The notes under the pieces are model-generated. The model was not told the DNA's origin. It searched no databases and saw only the letters and a list, made by a program, of their open reading frames with translations. Shown here one piece after another: positions 25,715 to 33,477 of a DNA stretch of 64,000 nt. Every line of letters starts with the position of its first letter. Positions within the stretch are counted from its first letter, which is position 1. Source of the stretch: Galbibacter mesophilus (GTDB taxonomy: Bacteria; Bacteroidota; Bacteroidia; Flavobacteriales; Flavobacteriaceae); the NCBI RefSeq assembly GCF_023721415.1, contig NZ_JAMQVC010000006.1:85036-149035 (forward strand), in the 5' to 3' direction. Position numbers and translations under genes: made by a program.

Positions 25715-27315
25715 TGGAATCATTTTTAATTTATTGTTTAAAATCATCCCTAGTTCTTGCTATTTTTTGGGGTGTTTACCGGATTCTATTATCAAAAGAA
25801 ACGTTCTTCATCGCGAATCGATGGTTTTTAAATGTTGGGATGCTCGTTTCTATTTTATTGCCTTTGATATATTTTAAAAATGTAATAACGGTAGAGGTTT
25901 CTGCGAGCGAAATGGTTGGAGAGAGTTCAAATAATGTTGTTCCAGTAGAATCCATAGATTATGGTTTGCTGATGGTTAAATTGCTGTTCGGAATTTACTT
26001 GTTGGGTGTACTCTTTTTAATGGGTAAGCTTATTTTTCAACTAAGTTCTTTGTTTAAATTGATTAAAAGAGGAAGCTTCCGTAGAAAAGAGAATAACATT
26101 CACATTTTAATCAATGAGAAGATAAGTCCGTTTTCCTTTTTCAATTACATCGTTTACAATCCCAAAAAACATTCAGAAGAAGATTTACAAACTATTATTG
26201 CTCACGAAAAAGTACATGCAAAGCAAGTGCATTCTTTGGATGTTATTTTCGTTGAGCTTTTTAGTGTGCTTTTTTGGTTTAATCCGTTAACATGGAGTTA
26301 TAAAAAGCTGCTAACACAAAACTTAGAATTTCTGGCGGACAGGACTACCGTAGAAAGCACTCAAGAAATTAAAAAATACCAATATTTATTGTTGGAGACG
26401 GTAAGTGGAGTGCCATATTCCATTGCCAATCCATTTTATAATTCATTAATCAAAAATCGAATCGTTATGTTACAAAAACAAAAATCACAGAAGAAGAACA
26501 TTTGGAAATATGCGTTAATATTTCCTTTGCTAGCAGGATTTATGATGTTGTTTAGCTTTAAAACGGAGACCAAATTCAAAATTCAGGAGAATTTACAGAA
26601 AACTGAAATAGTTCAGGATTCTACTTTTTCAGATAATCCGCTTGTAGTCATAGATGGCGTTGTAATGCCATCTGACTTTGATCTTGATGCAATTGATCCA
26701 GAGACGATTGCTACGATGAATGTATCCAAAGGAGAAATTGCCATTGCCAAATATGGGGAAAAGGCTAAAAACGGACTTATAGAAATCACATTAAAAACGG
26801 GAAATGAATTATTGTTGAAAAATGAAGACAGTCAAGAAAAGCAAAAAGACAAATCTTTAAAGTTTAGAAGTGTTGATAAAAACGGAAATGTGCAGGAGTC
26901 ACTTAAAAACGTGTTGTATGTGGTGAATGGAAAAGTAATGCCAGCCGATTTTGATGTAAACGCAATTGATCTAAATAGTATTTCAAATGTGAATGTATAT
27001 AAGGGTGAAAATGCCATCGAAAAATATGGGGAAAAAGCTAAGGATGGAGTTATTGAGATTTCTTTGAAAAAATGGGGATTAAGTGTTGGAGTTCATGACC
27101 AAAAAGATAAAAGCTTAGGTAATTTATTGAGTGATGAAGGTTCTTTGGAGCATGCGTTGTATATAGTAGATGGGGAAGAAAAATCAGCTGAGTTTGTAAA
27201 GTCTATCGAATACGACAAAGTAAAATCCGTAAGTGTTTTAAAAAACGAGCAAGCAGTTAGTTTGTATGGTGCTAAAGGGAAAAACGGAGTAGTGATAGTA
27301 GAACTTAGAAAGTGA
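25714..27315 (+). CDS. BlaR1-like M56 metallopeptidase with three plug-like repeats
   Basis: 533 residues. The N-terminal half is the BlaR1-type membrane protease: four hydrophobic segments (about 5-25, 35-55, 90-115, 265-285) with the zinc site HEKVH at 164-168 and EFLADRTTVES downstream. Instead of a penicillin-binding sensor, the periplasmic C-terminus carries three repeats of 60-90 residues, each like LVVIDGVVMPSDFDLDAIDP then KGEIAIAKYGEKAKNGLIEI. These resemble the plug segment of TonB-dependent receptors, a known arrangement in Bacteroidota M56 proteins. It should sense an envelope signal and inactivate the BlaI partner. The signal is unknown. Confidence 0.88.
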   Translation: MESFLIYCLKSSLVLAIFWGVYRILLSKETFFIANRWFLNVGMLVSILLPLIYFKNVITVEVSASEMVGESSNNVVPVESIDYGLLMVKLLFGIYLLGVLFLMGKLIFQLSSLFKLIKRGSFRRKENNIHILINEKISPFSFFNYIVYNPKKHSEEDLQTIIAHEKVHAKQVHSLDVIFVELFSVLFWFNPLTWSYKKLLTQNLEFLADRTTVESTQEIKKYQYLLLETVSGVPYSIANPFYNSLIKNRIVMLQKQKSQKKNIWKYALIFPLLAGFMMLFSFKTETKFKIQENLQKTEIVQDSTFSDNPLVVIDGVVMPSDFDLDAIDPETIATMNVSKGEIAIAKYGEKAKNGLIEITLKTGNELLLKNEDSQEKQKDKSLKFRSVDKNGNVQESLKNVLYVVNGKVMPADFDVNAIDLNSISNVNVYKGENAIEKYGEKAKDGVIEISLKKWGLSVGVHDQKDKSLGNLLSDEGSLEHALYIVDGEEKSAEFVKSIEYDKVKSVSVLKNEQAVSLYGAKGKNGVVIVELRK

Positions 27316-27397
27316 TAATTTTCTTTCTTTAACTATTCTTCTAAAGTCATACTTGGTGCGGCTATTTTGAGAAGTCTTAACTTAAAACAATTACGAC

Positions 27398-27429
27398 AAA
27401 CTGCCCAAATAAAAACTTGGGCGGTTTTT
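27398..27429. terminator. Hairpin terminator between the M56 gene and the ABC ATPase
   Basis: AAACTGCCCAA (27398-27408) pairs with TTGGGCGGTTT (27417-27427) with one mismatch, followed by T. It lies between convergent genes and its T run touches the stop of the ABC ATPase gene. Confidence 0.7.
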
Positions 27430-28078
27430 AACTAACCAAATAATGTTCAGAAACCAATCCATTTCGGCTTGTTATAAGTTTTGTATGCCCGTTTTTTAGT
27501 AGATATAGTTCATCGCATAATTCAATTACATGTTCATGGAGATGATCGGTAATAATAATTCCTTTTCTCGGACTTTCTTCTTTAATTAGTTTTATAATTT
27601 TTTCAATGAACAACGGAGCAATATGGGAGAAGGGCTCGTCAAGCAAAATGAATTTCGCTGATGATTTAATAACAATATAAGTTTCGATGACCCTTAATTC
27701 ACCACCTGATATCTCTTTCGGGTTCATTTCTTTATAAGATTCAAAACTTGGAAAAACTTCAACAAAATCATTCCAAGACACGCTCATCATAAATAAAGCA
27801 TCCTTTAGTTTTAAATTTTTGGGAAGCAGCGAGTGTTGAGGTAAATAGGTGACTAAACCAGTTTTGTAGAATGGTTTTAATATTGGTTTTTTATCTAAAC
27901 GAAGTAACTTATATTTAGGTTTTAGACTTCCGAAGATAATCTTTAAAAGACTACTTTTTCCACAACCATTTCTTCCTAAAACTCCAGTAACTTTACCAAT
28001 TTCATTTTCAAAGTAAACTCCAGATAAAATTTTCTTATCGGAATAGTACAGTTCGATATTGTCGATTTCTAACTTCAA
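27428..28078 (-). CDS. ABC transporter ATP-binding protein
   Basis: 216 residues, a stand-alone nucleotide-binding domain. Walker A GRNGCGKS is at residues 35-42, the Q-loop is in VTYLPQHSLLP, the signature is ISGGELRVIETYI and Walker B is KFILLDEPFSHIAP. It lacks any extra domain. Its start overlaps the stop of the upstream 95-residue membrane protein by 4 bases, so that protein is the likely partner, though it is too small for a normal permease. Substrate unknown. Confidence 0.88.
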   Translation of the reverse strand: MKLEIDNIELYYSDKKILSGVYFENEIGKVTGVLGRNGCGKSSLLKIIFGSLKPKYKLLRLDKKPILKPFYKTGLVTYLPQHSLLPKNLKLKDALFMMSVSWNDFVEVFPSFESYKEMNPKEISGGELRVIETYIVIKSSAKFILLDEPFSHIAPLFIEKIIKLIKEESPRKGIIITDHLHEHVIELCDELYLLKNGHTKLITSRNGLVSEHYLVS

Positions 28079-28362
28079 AATAGAGGCTTCAAAAATGAAT
28101 AAATTACAATATTGATTATAAAATCTACGAATAAAACTCCGATGAACAATTTAGATGTTGAGACAGATAGGTTGTGATAAAATGTAAATCTATTGTCATT
28201 ACCAACTTTGGAGTAAGTAAAAAATAAGACGCTAAAAAAAACGATTTTAGTTAGTAAAATGGTAGGTAGCGGAAAACTCATGAACAATAGAACCAATTCT
28301 ATTAAAACAGCAATTAGAAAGTAGCTTTTATAAAAATTTAAAATTAAGAGTAGCGTTCGCAT
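28075..28362 (-). CDS. Small membrane protein paired with the ABC ATPase
   Basis: 95 residues with three hydrophobic segments: SYFLIAVLIELVLLFMSF, ILLTKIVFFSVLFFTYS and LFIGVLFVDFIINIVIYSFL. No family is recognised. Its stop overlaps the start of the ABC ATPase (ATGA type, 4 bases), which implies co-translation and a shared function, perhaps as a minimal membrane subunit. Confidence 0.65.
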   Translation of the reverse strand: MRTLLLILNFYKSYFLIAVLIELVLLFMSFPLPTILLTKIVFFSVLFFTYSKVGNDNRFTFYHNLSVSTSKLFIGVLFVDFIINIVIYSFLKPLF

Positions 28363-28434
28363 CTATATAAATGTATGGTTTTTTAAAATAGAATTGATTG
28401 GAAAAAGGAAAATTTTAACGGAACAATTATCTAA

Positions 28435-28466
28435 CTGTAATAACCTCAAAAATAATCGTAAATTTG
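28435..28466 (+). promoter_or_regulatory. Probable prfA promoter
   Basis: TAAATTTG at 28459-28466 matches the -7 consensus TAnnTTTG; CTG at 28435-28437, 21 bases upstream, is a weak -33 box. The prfA ATG follows 22 bases downstream. Confidence 0.45.
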
Positions 28467-28488
28467 TCAATCGAATTAGAAATGGAAT

Positions 28489-29565
28489 ATGTTAGATAAA
28501 TTAAACATTGTTAAACAACGTTTTGATGAGGTGTCGGATTTAATCATCCAACCGGATATTATTGCCGACCAAAAGCGTTATGTGCAATTGAACAAGGAAT
28601 ACAAAGAGCTTAAACAGCTAGTAGATAAACGTGAAGTTTATAAGGAAGTACTTGATAATATTGAAGAGGCAGAAGAGATAATTGAAGATGGCAGCGATGC
28701 AGAAATGGTAGAAATGGCCAAAATGCAGTTGGATGAAGCCAAGGAGAAACTGCCAAGTTTGGAAGAAGAAATAAAATTTATGCTTATTCCAAAAGATCCC
28801 GAAGATGCCAAAAACGTGATGATGGAAATCCGTGCAGGAACGGGTGGGGACGAGGCAAGTATTTTTGCTGGAGACCTACACCGTATGTACACCAAATATT
28901 GCGAAGGCAGGGGTTGGAAGGTGAATGTGGTAGATTATAACGAAGGAACTTCCGGTGGCTACAAAGAAATTATTTTTGAAGTAAATGGTGTGGACGTTTA
29001 TGGAACCATGAAGTTTGAATCTGGAGTTCACCGGGTACAACGAGTACCACAAACGGAAACCCAAGGACGTGTCCATACTTCTGCCGCCACTGTAATGGTA
29101 TTGCCAGAAGCAGAAGAATTTGATGTTGAGTTGGATATGGGTGATGTAAAAATTATCCGTACTACATCTACCGGACCTGGAGGGCAGTCGGTGAACACTA
29201 CCTATTCGGCTATTCAACTGCAACACTTGCCAACCGGAATAGAAGTGCGTTGCCAAGATGAAAAATCACAGCATAAAAACTTAGAAAAAGCCATTAAAGT
29301 GTTGCGTTCCCGTTTGTATGAGCGTGAATTGGCTAAAAAGCAGGAAGAAGATTCGGCACGAAGAAAAAGTATGGTTTCCAGTGGGGATAGGAGTGCGAAG
29401 ATTAGAACCTACAACTATCCACAGGGTCGTGTTACCGATCATAGAATAGGACTAACGCTTTATGATTTGTCTAACATTGTAAACGGTGACATCGACAAAA
29501 TCATCGAAGAACTTAAAATGACCGAAAATACCGAAAAGCTTAAAGAAGCTAGTGAAACGATGTAG
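28489..29565 (+). CDS. prfA: Peptide chain release factor 1
   Basis: 358 residues, the family's normal length. RF1 reads UAA and UAG: the anticodon-like P-x-T tripeptide is visible in [20 protein letters not shown]. The peptidyl-tRNA hydrolysis motif GGQ is at residues 231-233 within [15 protein letters not shown]. The N-terminal coiled domain is rich in Glu and Lys. Further family marks are [18 protein letters not shown] and [20 protein letters not shown]. It is followed by a REP-like hairpin repeat and pyrF. Confidence 0.96.
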   Translation: MLDKLNIVKQRFDEVSDLIIQPDIIADQKRYVQLNKEYKELKQLVDKREVYKEVLDNIEEAEEIIEDGSDAEMVEMAKMQLDEAKEKLPSLEEEIKFMLIPKDPEDAKNVMMEIRAGTGGDEASIFAGDLHRMYTKYCEGRGWKVNVVDYNEGTSGGYKEIIFEVNGVDVYGTMKFESGVHRVQRVPQTETQGRVHTSAATVMVLPEAEEFDVELDMGDVKIIRTTSTGPGGQSVNTTYSAIQLQHLPTGIEVRCQDEKSQHKNLEKAIKVLRSRLYERELAKKQEEDSARRKSMVSSGDRSAKIRTYNYPQGRVTDHRIGLTLYDLSNIVNGDIDKIIEELKMTENTEKLKEASETM

Positions 29566-29632
29566 TTTTTGGGTTATAGGTTTTTTGAATAAAGATTTTT
29601 AAAGTCAAATAGGCTTTTATACATTACCGAAG

Positions 29633-29696
29633 TGTCATACTGAGCTTGTCGAAGTATTTTAGATTTAATATGCCCTTCGACAGGCTCAGGGTGACA
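29633..29696. repeat. REP-like inverted repeat
   Basis: TGTCATACTGAGCTTGTCGA at the left and TCGACAGGCTCAGGGTGACA at the right are near-perfect reverse complements around an AT-rich middle. This CTGAGCTTGTCGAAG type of element recurs between genes in many Bacteroidota. It could fold in the prfA-pyrF mRNA. Confidence 0.75.
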
Positions 29697-29742
29697 TTTT
29701 GAATTTAAAATACTTTCTTTTTATTTAAGAGCAAACATAAAA

Positions 29743-30552
29743 ATGACCACAAACGAACTTGTACAACAAATAAGGAATAAAAAATCATTTCTTTGCATAG
29801 GATTGGATACCGATTTGGAAAAAATCCCATCACATTTGCTGAAGGAAGAAGACCCTATTTTTGCGTTTAATAAAGCCATTATCGATGCCACGCATCATTT
29901 GACGGTGGCCTATAAACCGAATATTGCTTTTTACGAAGCGTATGGTTTAAAGGGTTGGGAATCACTTAAGAAAACAATTGATTATCTTAATGAAAAGCAT
30001 CCAGAAATCTTTACGATTGCTGATGCCAAACGTGGAGATATAGGCAACACTTCTACAAGGTATGCCGAAGCATTTTTCAATGATATGAATTTCGATTCGG
30101 TTACTATTGCGCCCTACATGGGGAAAGATTCCGTAGAGCCATTTCTGGAGTTTACAAACAAGCATACAATTTTATTGGCCCTAACTTCCAATCCTGGGGC
30201 TTTCGATTTCCAAACTTTGGAAGTGGACGGTGTGCCGGTTTATCAAAAAGTGTTGGAAACTTCTAAATCCTATAAAAATTCTGAGAATTTAATGTATGTT
30301 GTAGGAGCCACCAAAGCCGAATATTTAAAGGAGATTAGAAATATTGTTCCTGAAAGCTTTTTATTGGTGCCTGGTGTTGGTGCGCAAGGTGGCAGCTTGG
30401 AAGATGTTTGTAAATATGGAATGACAAAGGATATAGGACTCCTAATTAATTCTTCACGCGGAATTATCTATGCTTCTTCGGAAAAGGACTTTGATGAAAA
30501 AGCAGCTGAAAAAGCAAAAGAAATGCAACAGCAAATGGCTGAATTTCTCTAA
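29743..30552 (+). CDS. pyrF: Orotidine-5'-phosphate decarboxylase (type 2)
   Basis: 269 residues, longer than the E. coli type and typical of the PyrF type 2 subfamily. It decarboxylates OMP to UMP in pyrimidine synthesis. The catalytic Asp-Lys-Asp motif DAKRGDIG occurs at 94-101; other marks are [42 protein letters not shown], and [16 protein letters not shown]. The next gene starts 12 bases downstream. Confidence 0.95.
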   Translation: MTTNELVQQIRNKKSFLCIGLDTDLEKIPSHLLKEEDPIFAFNKAIIDATHHLTVAYKPNIAFYEAYGLKGWESLKKTIDYLNEKHPEIFTIADAKRGDIGNTSTRYAEAFFNDMNFDSVTIAPYMGKDSVEPFLEFTNKHTILLALTSNPGAFDFQTLEVDGVPVYQKVLETSKSYKNSENLMYVVGATKAEYLKEIRNIVPESFLLVPGVGAQGGSLEDVCKYGMTKDIGLLINSSRGIIYASSEKDFDEKAAEKAKEMQQQMAEFL

Positions 30553-30563
30553 ATAGAAGCGTA

Positions 30564-31349
30564 TTGATTGACCAAATCGGGCGACATATCCATTTAAAAT
30601 CGACTCCAAAAAGAATCATTTCTTTGGTGCCTTCCCAGACCGAGTTACTTTGTGATTTGGGACTCGAAAAAAGTTTAGTGGGCGTTACCAAATTTTGTGT
30701 ACATCCTGAACACATAAAGAAAAAGATAGCTATTGTTGGCGGGACGAAAGATGTTAAATATGAGCTCATAAAGTCTCTAAACCCAGATATTATTCTTTGC
30801 AACAAAGAGGAAAACACCAAAGAAATTGTGGAAACCTCACAGGAAATTGCGCCTGTGCACGTATCTGATATTTTTTCTGTGGAAGATGCTATCACGCTTA
30901 TTCATCAATATGGAAAACTTTTTTCAGTGGACACTTCTGCGGAAAAAATAGCTTTAAGTATTCAGCAGGAAAGGGAACGTTTTCAGGAGTCAATAAGAAG
31001 TAATTCCGTAAAAAAAGTAGCCTATTTTATTTGGCGTAAACCGTGGATGGTCGCCGGTGGAAATACATTTATCAATCATTTGCTGGAGCTAAACCGGTTT
31101 GAAAATGTGTTTTCCAATAGGCAAAGATACCCGGAGGTTAAGCTTTCAGAACTAAAGAAAATCACTGATTTAGATTATATTTTTCTTTCTTCGGAACCGT
31201 TTCCGTTTAAGGAAAAACATATATCAGAAATTAAAAAAGAACTTCCAGAGGTAAAAATTGTGTTGGTCGACGGTGAATATTTCTCCTGGTACGGTTCACG
31301 ATTACAAGCTGCTTTTTCTTATTTTGAAGGATTGCATGGAATTTTATAG
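30564..31349 (+). CDS. BtuF-like helical-backbone substrate-binding protein without signal peptide
   Basis: 261 residues from a TTG start; no in-frame ATG lies nearby upstream. The fold is that of vitamin B12/ferric-siderophore binding proteins: KRIISLVPSQTELLCDLGL at the start, VGGTKDVKYELIKSLNPDIIL, then YFIWRKPWMVAGGNTFINHL and VVDGEYFSWYGSRLQAAF-like ending. Such proteins are normally periplasmic, but no signal peptide is seen, even upstream. Bacteroidota members without leader are common; the ligand (cobalamin or chelated metal) is not known. It follows pyrF by 12 bases and ends before a strong hairpin. Confidence 0.78.
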   Translation: MIDQIGRHIHLKSTPKRIISLVPSQTELLCDLGLEKSLVGVTKFCVHPEHIKKKIAIVGGTKDVKYELIKSLNPDIILCNKEENTKEIVETSQEIAPVHVSDIFSVEDAITLIHQYGKLFSVDTSAEKIALSIQQERERFQESIRSNSVKKVAYFIWRKPWMVAGGNTFINHLLELNRFENVFSNRQRYPEVKLSELKKITDLDYIFLSSEPFPFKEKHISEIKKELPEVKIVLVDGEYFSWYGSRLQAAFSYFEGLHGIL

Positions 31350-31367
31350 AGAGTTTCATTAATAAAA

Positions 31368-31396
31368 AAAACCGGCTTCCTCAAACCGGTTTTTCT
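31368..31396 (+). terminator. Hairpin terminator after the BtuF-like gene
   Basis: AAAACCGG (31368-31375) pairs with CCGGTTTT (31386-31393), followed by further T residues. Confidence 0.82.
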
Positions 31397-31708
31397 AAAC
31401 TAACTAACTGCTAACTCAAACGTATTCAAGTATGAAACTCTTGCTGTTCAATTAATTAAAAAACAATAAGCGTTACATTCTTATTTTGAATATTAACAAA
31501 CTAAACTCATTACAAAGATGCTACATAAACAAAAAAAGTGTGTTAAGCAGGAATTACCAAACTATTAAGTTGATGAGAATTTTTCTTTTGTTGGGATGTT
31601 GGGCAGTTTTAAGATGACAAACAATGGTCGTCCAGAATGCATAACAAGCATGTCTAACTGAGGGGCTTTTAGAAATGATCGAGCTAATATATGGGAAAGC
31701 GATATTTG
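31397..31708. other. Gene-free stretch between the terminator and the toxin gene
   Basis: About 310 bases of AT-rich sequence with no credible reading frame, RNA gene or strong repeat. Short direct runs such as CTAACTAACTGCTAACTC occur at the left end. Confidence 0.5.
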
Positions 31709-32014
31709 TTAATCAATGTCCCTTTTTAGTTTATTGGGGTTCTGTCTTGTGTCGAATATGGTGATGATTTCGATTTCTTGTTCTTCTAATTTAATTCTGT
31801 AGTAAAATGTAGTCTGCTTAGTTACTACACATTTATAAAGATTTTCGATTTCAGATGATTTAGGGCAACTTTCGGGTTGATTAGTTATTTGCTGAATCTT
31901 TTCAGTCAGTTTTGAAATGAAGTCATTCCTTGTTTTCAAACCCCAGTTTTCCAATAGATATTCCGAAAGATTTAGAAGTTTTTTTTCGGCAAGTTCAGAT
32001 AGAAATACTTTCAC
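31709..32014 (-). CDS. ParE/RelE-family toxin
   Basis: 101 residues. The order of elements fits ParE/RelE: MKVFLSELAEKKLLNLSEYL (two N-terminal helices), FISKLTEKIQQITNQPESCP, then the strands YKCVVTKQTTFYYRIKLEEQ and IEIITIFDTRQNP, where the final D-T-R-Q-N-P is the usual ParE C-terminal motif. ParE members poison gyrase and RelE members cut mRNA on ribosomes; the sequence alone does not tell which. It lies 3 bases after the antitoxin gene on the same strand. Confidence 0.85.
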   Translation of the reverse strand: MKVFLSELAEKKLLNLSEYLLENWGLKTRNDFISKLTEKIQQITNQPESCPKSSEIENLYKCVVTKQTTFYYRIKLEEQEIEIITIFDTRQNPNKLKRDID

Positions 32015-32017
32015 TTT

Positions 32018-32236
32018 CTATGAAATCTTCTTTAAAAAAGATTCATAAGAAACTCTTTTGTTGTTATCAAGTTCATTGATTCCCTTTTTAATTTCCTCTT
32101 GTTCAGACAAACTCAGCTCATTCCAAAAATCACTTTCCTCCTTTTTTATAAATTCGGCTAGACGTTGGATGAATTCCCTGTTTTCATTCTCCAAAATGAT
32201 TTTCAGTAATTCCAGTTTTGTAGCTTGAATGTCCAT
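32018..32236 (-). CDS. Antitoxin of the ParE-type pair
   Basis: 72 residues, highly charged and helical (MDIQATKLELLKIILENENR, FIKKEESDFWNELSLSEQEE). It resembles the addiction-module antitoxins with a WNELS/LSEQEEIKKG helix that precede ParE/RelE toxins in Bacteroidota. It is the first gene of the pair and probably represses the shared promoter, although no ribbon-helix-helix motif is clear. Confidence 0.78.
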   Translation of the reverse strand: MDIQATKLELLKIILENENREFIQRLAEFIKKEESDFWNELSLSEQEEIKKGINELDNNKRVSYESFLKKIS

Positions 32237-32410
32237 TTTACAATCTTTTGCACAAATTTACGAAAAATTACGTTTGTTTTTTAGAAAGGCCTTTGACGGA
32301 CCTTTTCTCTAGATTCTACAAGTCCACCTGTACTTCCTGCAAGGTTCTTACAATTTTGAACCTTGAACCAAAGGCCAAATAAGACTACATTCTAAATAGA
32401 AGCCCGTGTT

Positions 32411-33265
32411 TTAACTGAAAATAATTGTTTTATTATTAAAAACCATGGTTTTACGGTCTATGTGAAGTTTTATGCCCCTTGCCAGAACTATTTTTTCCAA
32501 GTCCCGGCCTTTCATTACCAAATCTTCAATGGAGTGCGCATGGGTAACGCGAGCAACATCTTGTTCAATTATGGGTCCGGCATCCAGTTCTTCGGTTACA
32601 TAATGACTGGTAGCACCAATAATTTTCACGCCTCTTTTGTAAGCGGAATGATACGGTTTTGCACCCACAAATGCTGGCAAAAACGAGTGATGGATATTTA
32701 TAATTTTGTTTTGGTACTTCTGAATCAGTTTTTCGGAAACAATTTGCATGTACCTAGCCAGTACAATAAAATCGACCCCAAATTTCTTCAAAAGTGCTAA
32801 CTGTTCTTTTTCAGCTATCTCTTTACTGTCTTTCGTAACGGGGATATGATAAAAAGGAATGTTGAAGCTATCAGCGATATGTTTTAAATCGGGGTGATTG
32901 CTAATTATAAAAGGAATTTCAACACGAAGTTCACCAGCGTTATACCTTCCTAGGATATCATACAAACAATGGTCGTATTTAGAAACGAAAAGCGCCATTT
33001 TAGGCTTGTAATCATCCGTGTACAGTTGCCATTCCATTTCATATTTTTCAGCAATAATGCGTTCAAACTCATTCTTAAATAGCTCAAGCTGAAAGTTTTT
33101 TGGATCAAATTCACTTTCACTACGCATAAAAAACGTTTCATTTTGCCGATCCACATGCTGATCGATATAAACAATGTTACCTCCATTTTTATGGATGAAG
33201 TTGGTAACGGCAGCAATAATGCCCGAAGTATCTTTGCAGTGAATTAAAATGGTGATTTTCCCCAT
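32411..33265 (-). CDS. purU: Formyltetrahydrofolate deformylase
   Basis: The frame opens at 33316, but the ATG at 33265 (MGKITILIHCKDTSGIIAAV) fits the N-terminal ACT domain, giving 284 residues, the normal size. It hydrolyses 10-formyl-THF to formate and THF, balancing the one-carbon pool. The ACT domain covers about 1-80 and the formyltransferase-like domain follows with FDIP-like FNIPFYHIPVTKDSKE, ARYMQIVSEKLI, NIHHSFLPAFVGAKPYHSAY and the catalytic Asp in ELDAGPIIEQDV. Confidence 0.93.
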   Translation of the reverse strand: MGKITILIHCKDTSGIIAAVTNFIHKNGGNIVYIDQHVDRQNETFFMRSESEFDPKNFQLELFKNEFERIIAEKYEMEWQLYTDDYKPKMALFVSKYDHCLYDILGRYNAGELRVEIPFIISNHPDLKHIADSFNIPFYHIPVTKDSKEIAEKEQLALLKKFGVDFIVLARYMQIVSEKLIQKYQNKIINIHHSFLPAFVGAKPYHSAYKRGVKIIGATSHYVTEELDAGPIIEQDVARVTHAHSIEDLVMKGRDLEKIVLARGIKLHIDRKTMVFNNKTIIFS

Positions 33266-33378
33266 AATCTGGTTTGTTTTTGGTTGCTTTCGTGCTAAGC
33301 TTTTCTTTCCCTTCAAAAATAATAGGTTTTAAAAAAGCAGCCATTTATTTTAAAAGAATTGCGGTTAATTTAAATTCA

Positions 33379-33393
33379 AGTTGAAATTCAACT
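33379..33393. promoter_or_regulatory. Palindrome upstream of the B12 mutase gene
   Basis: AGTTGAAATTCAACT has 7-base arms around a single central base and lies 85 bases before the mutase start. The size suits a dimeric repressor site, but no nearby regulator gene is present. Confidence 0.35.
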
Positions 33394-33477
33394 GTTTATT
33401 AACTTATTCCAAAAACAATCGCCTTTATTTTGCAAATTCTGTAAATTGCAGACGTCATAAAAAGATACATTTCACCA

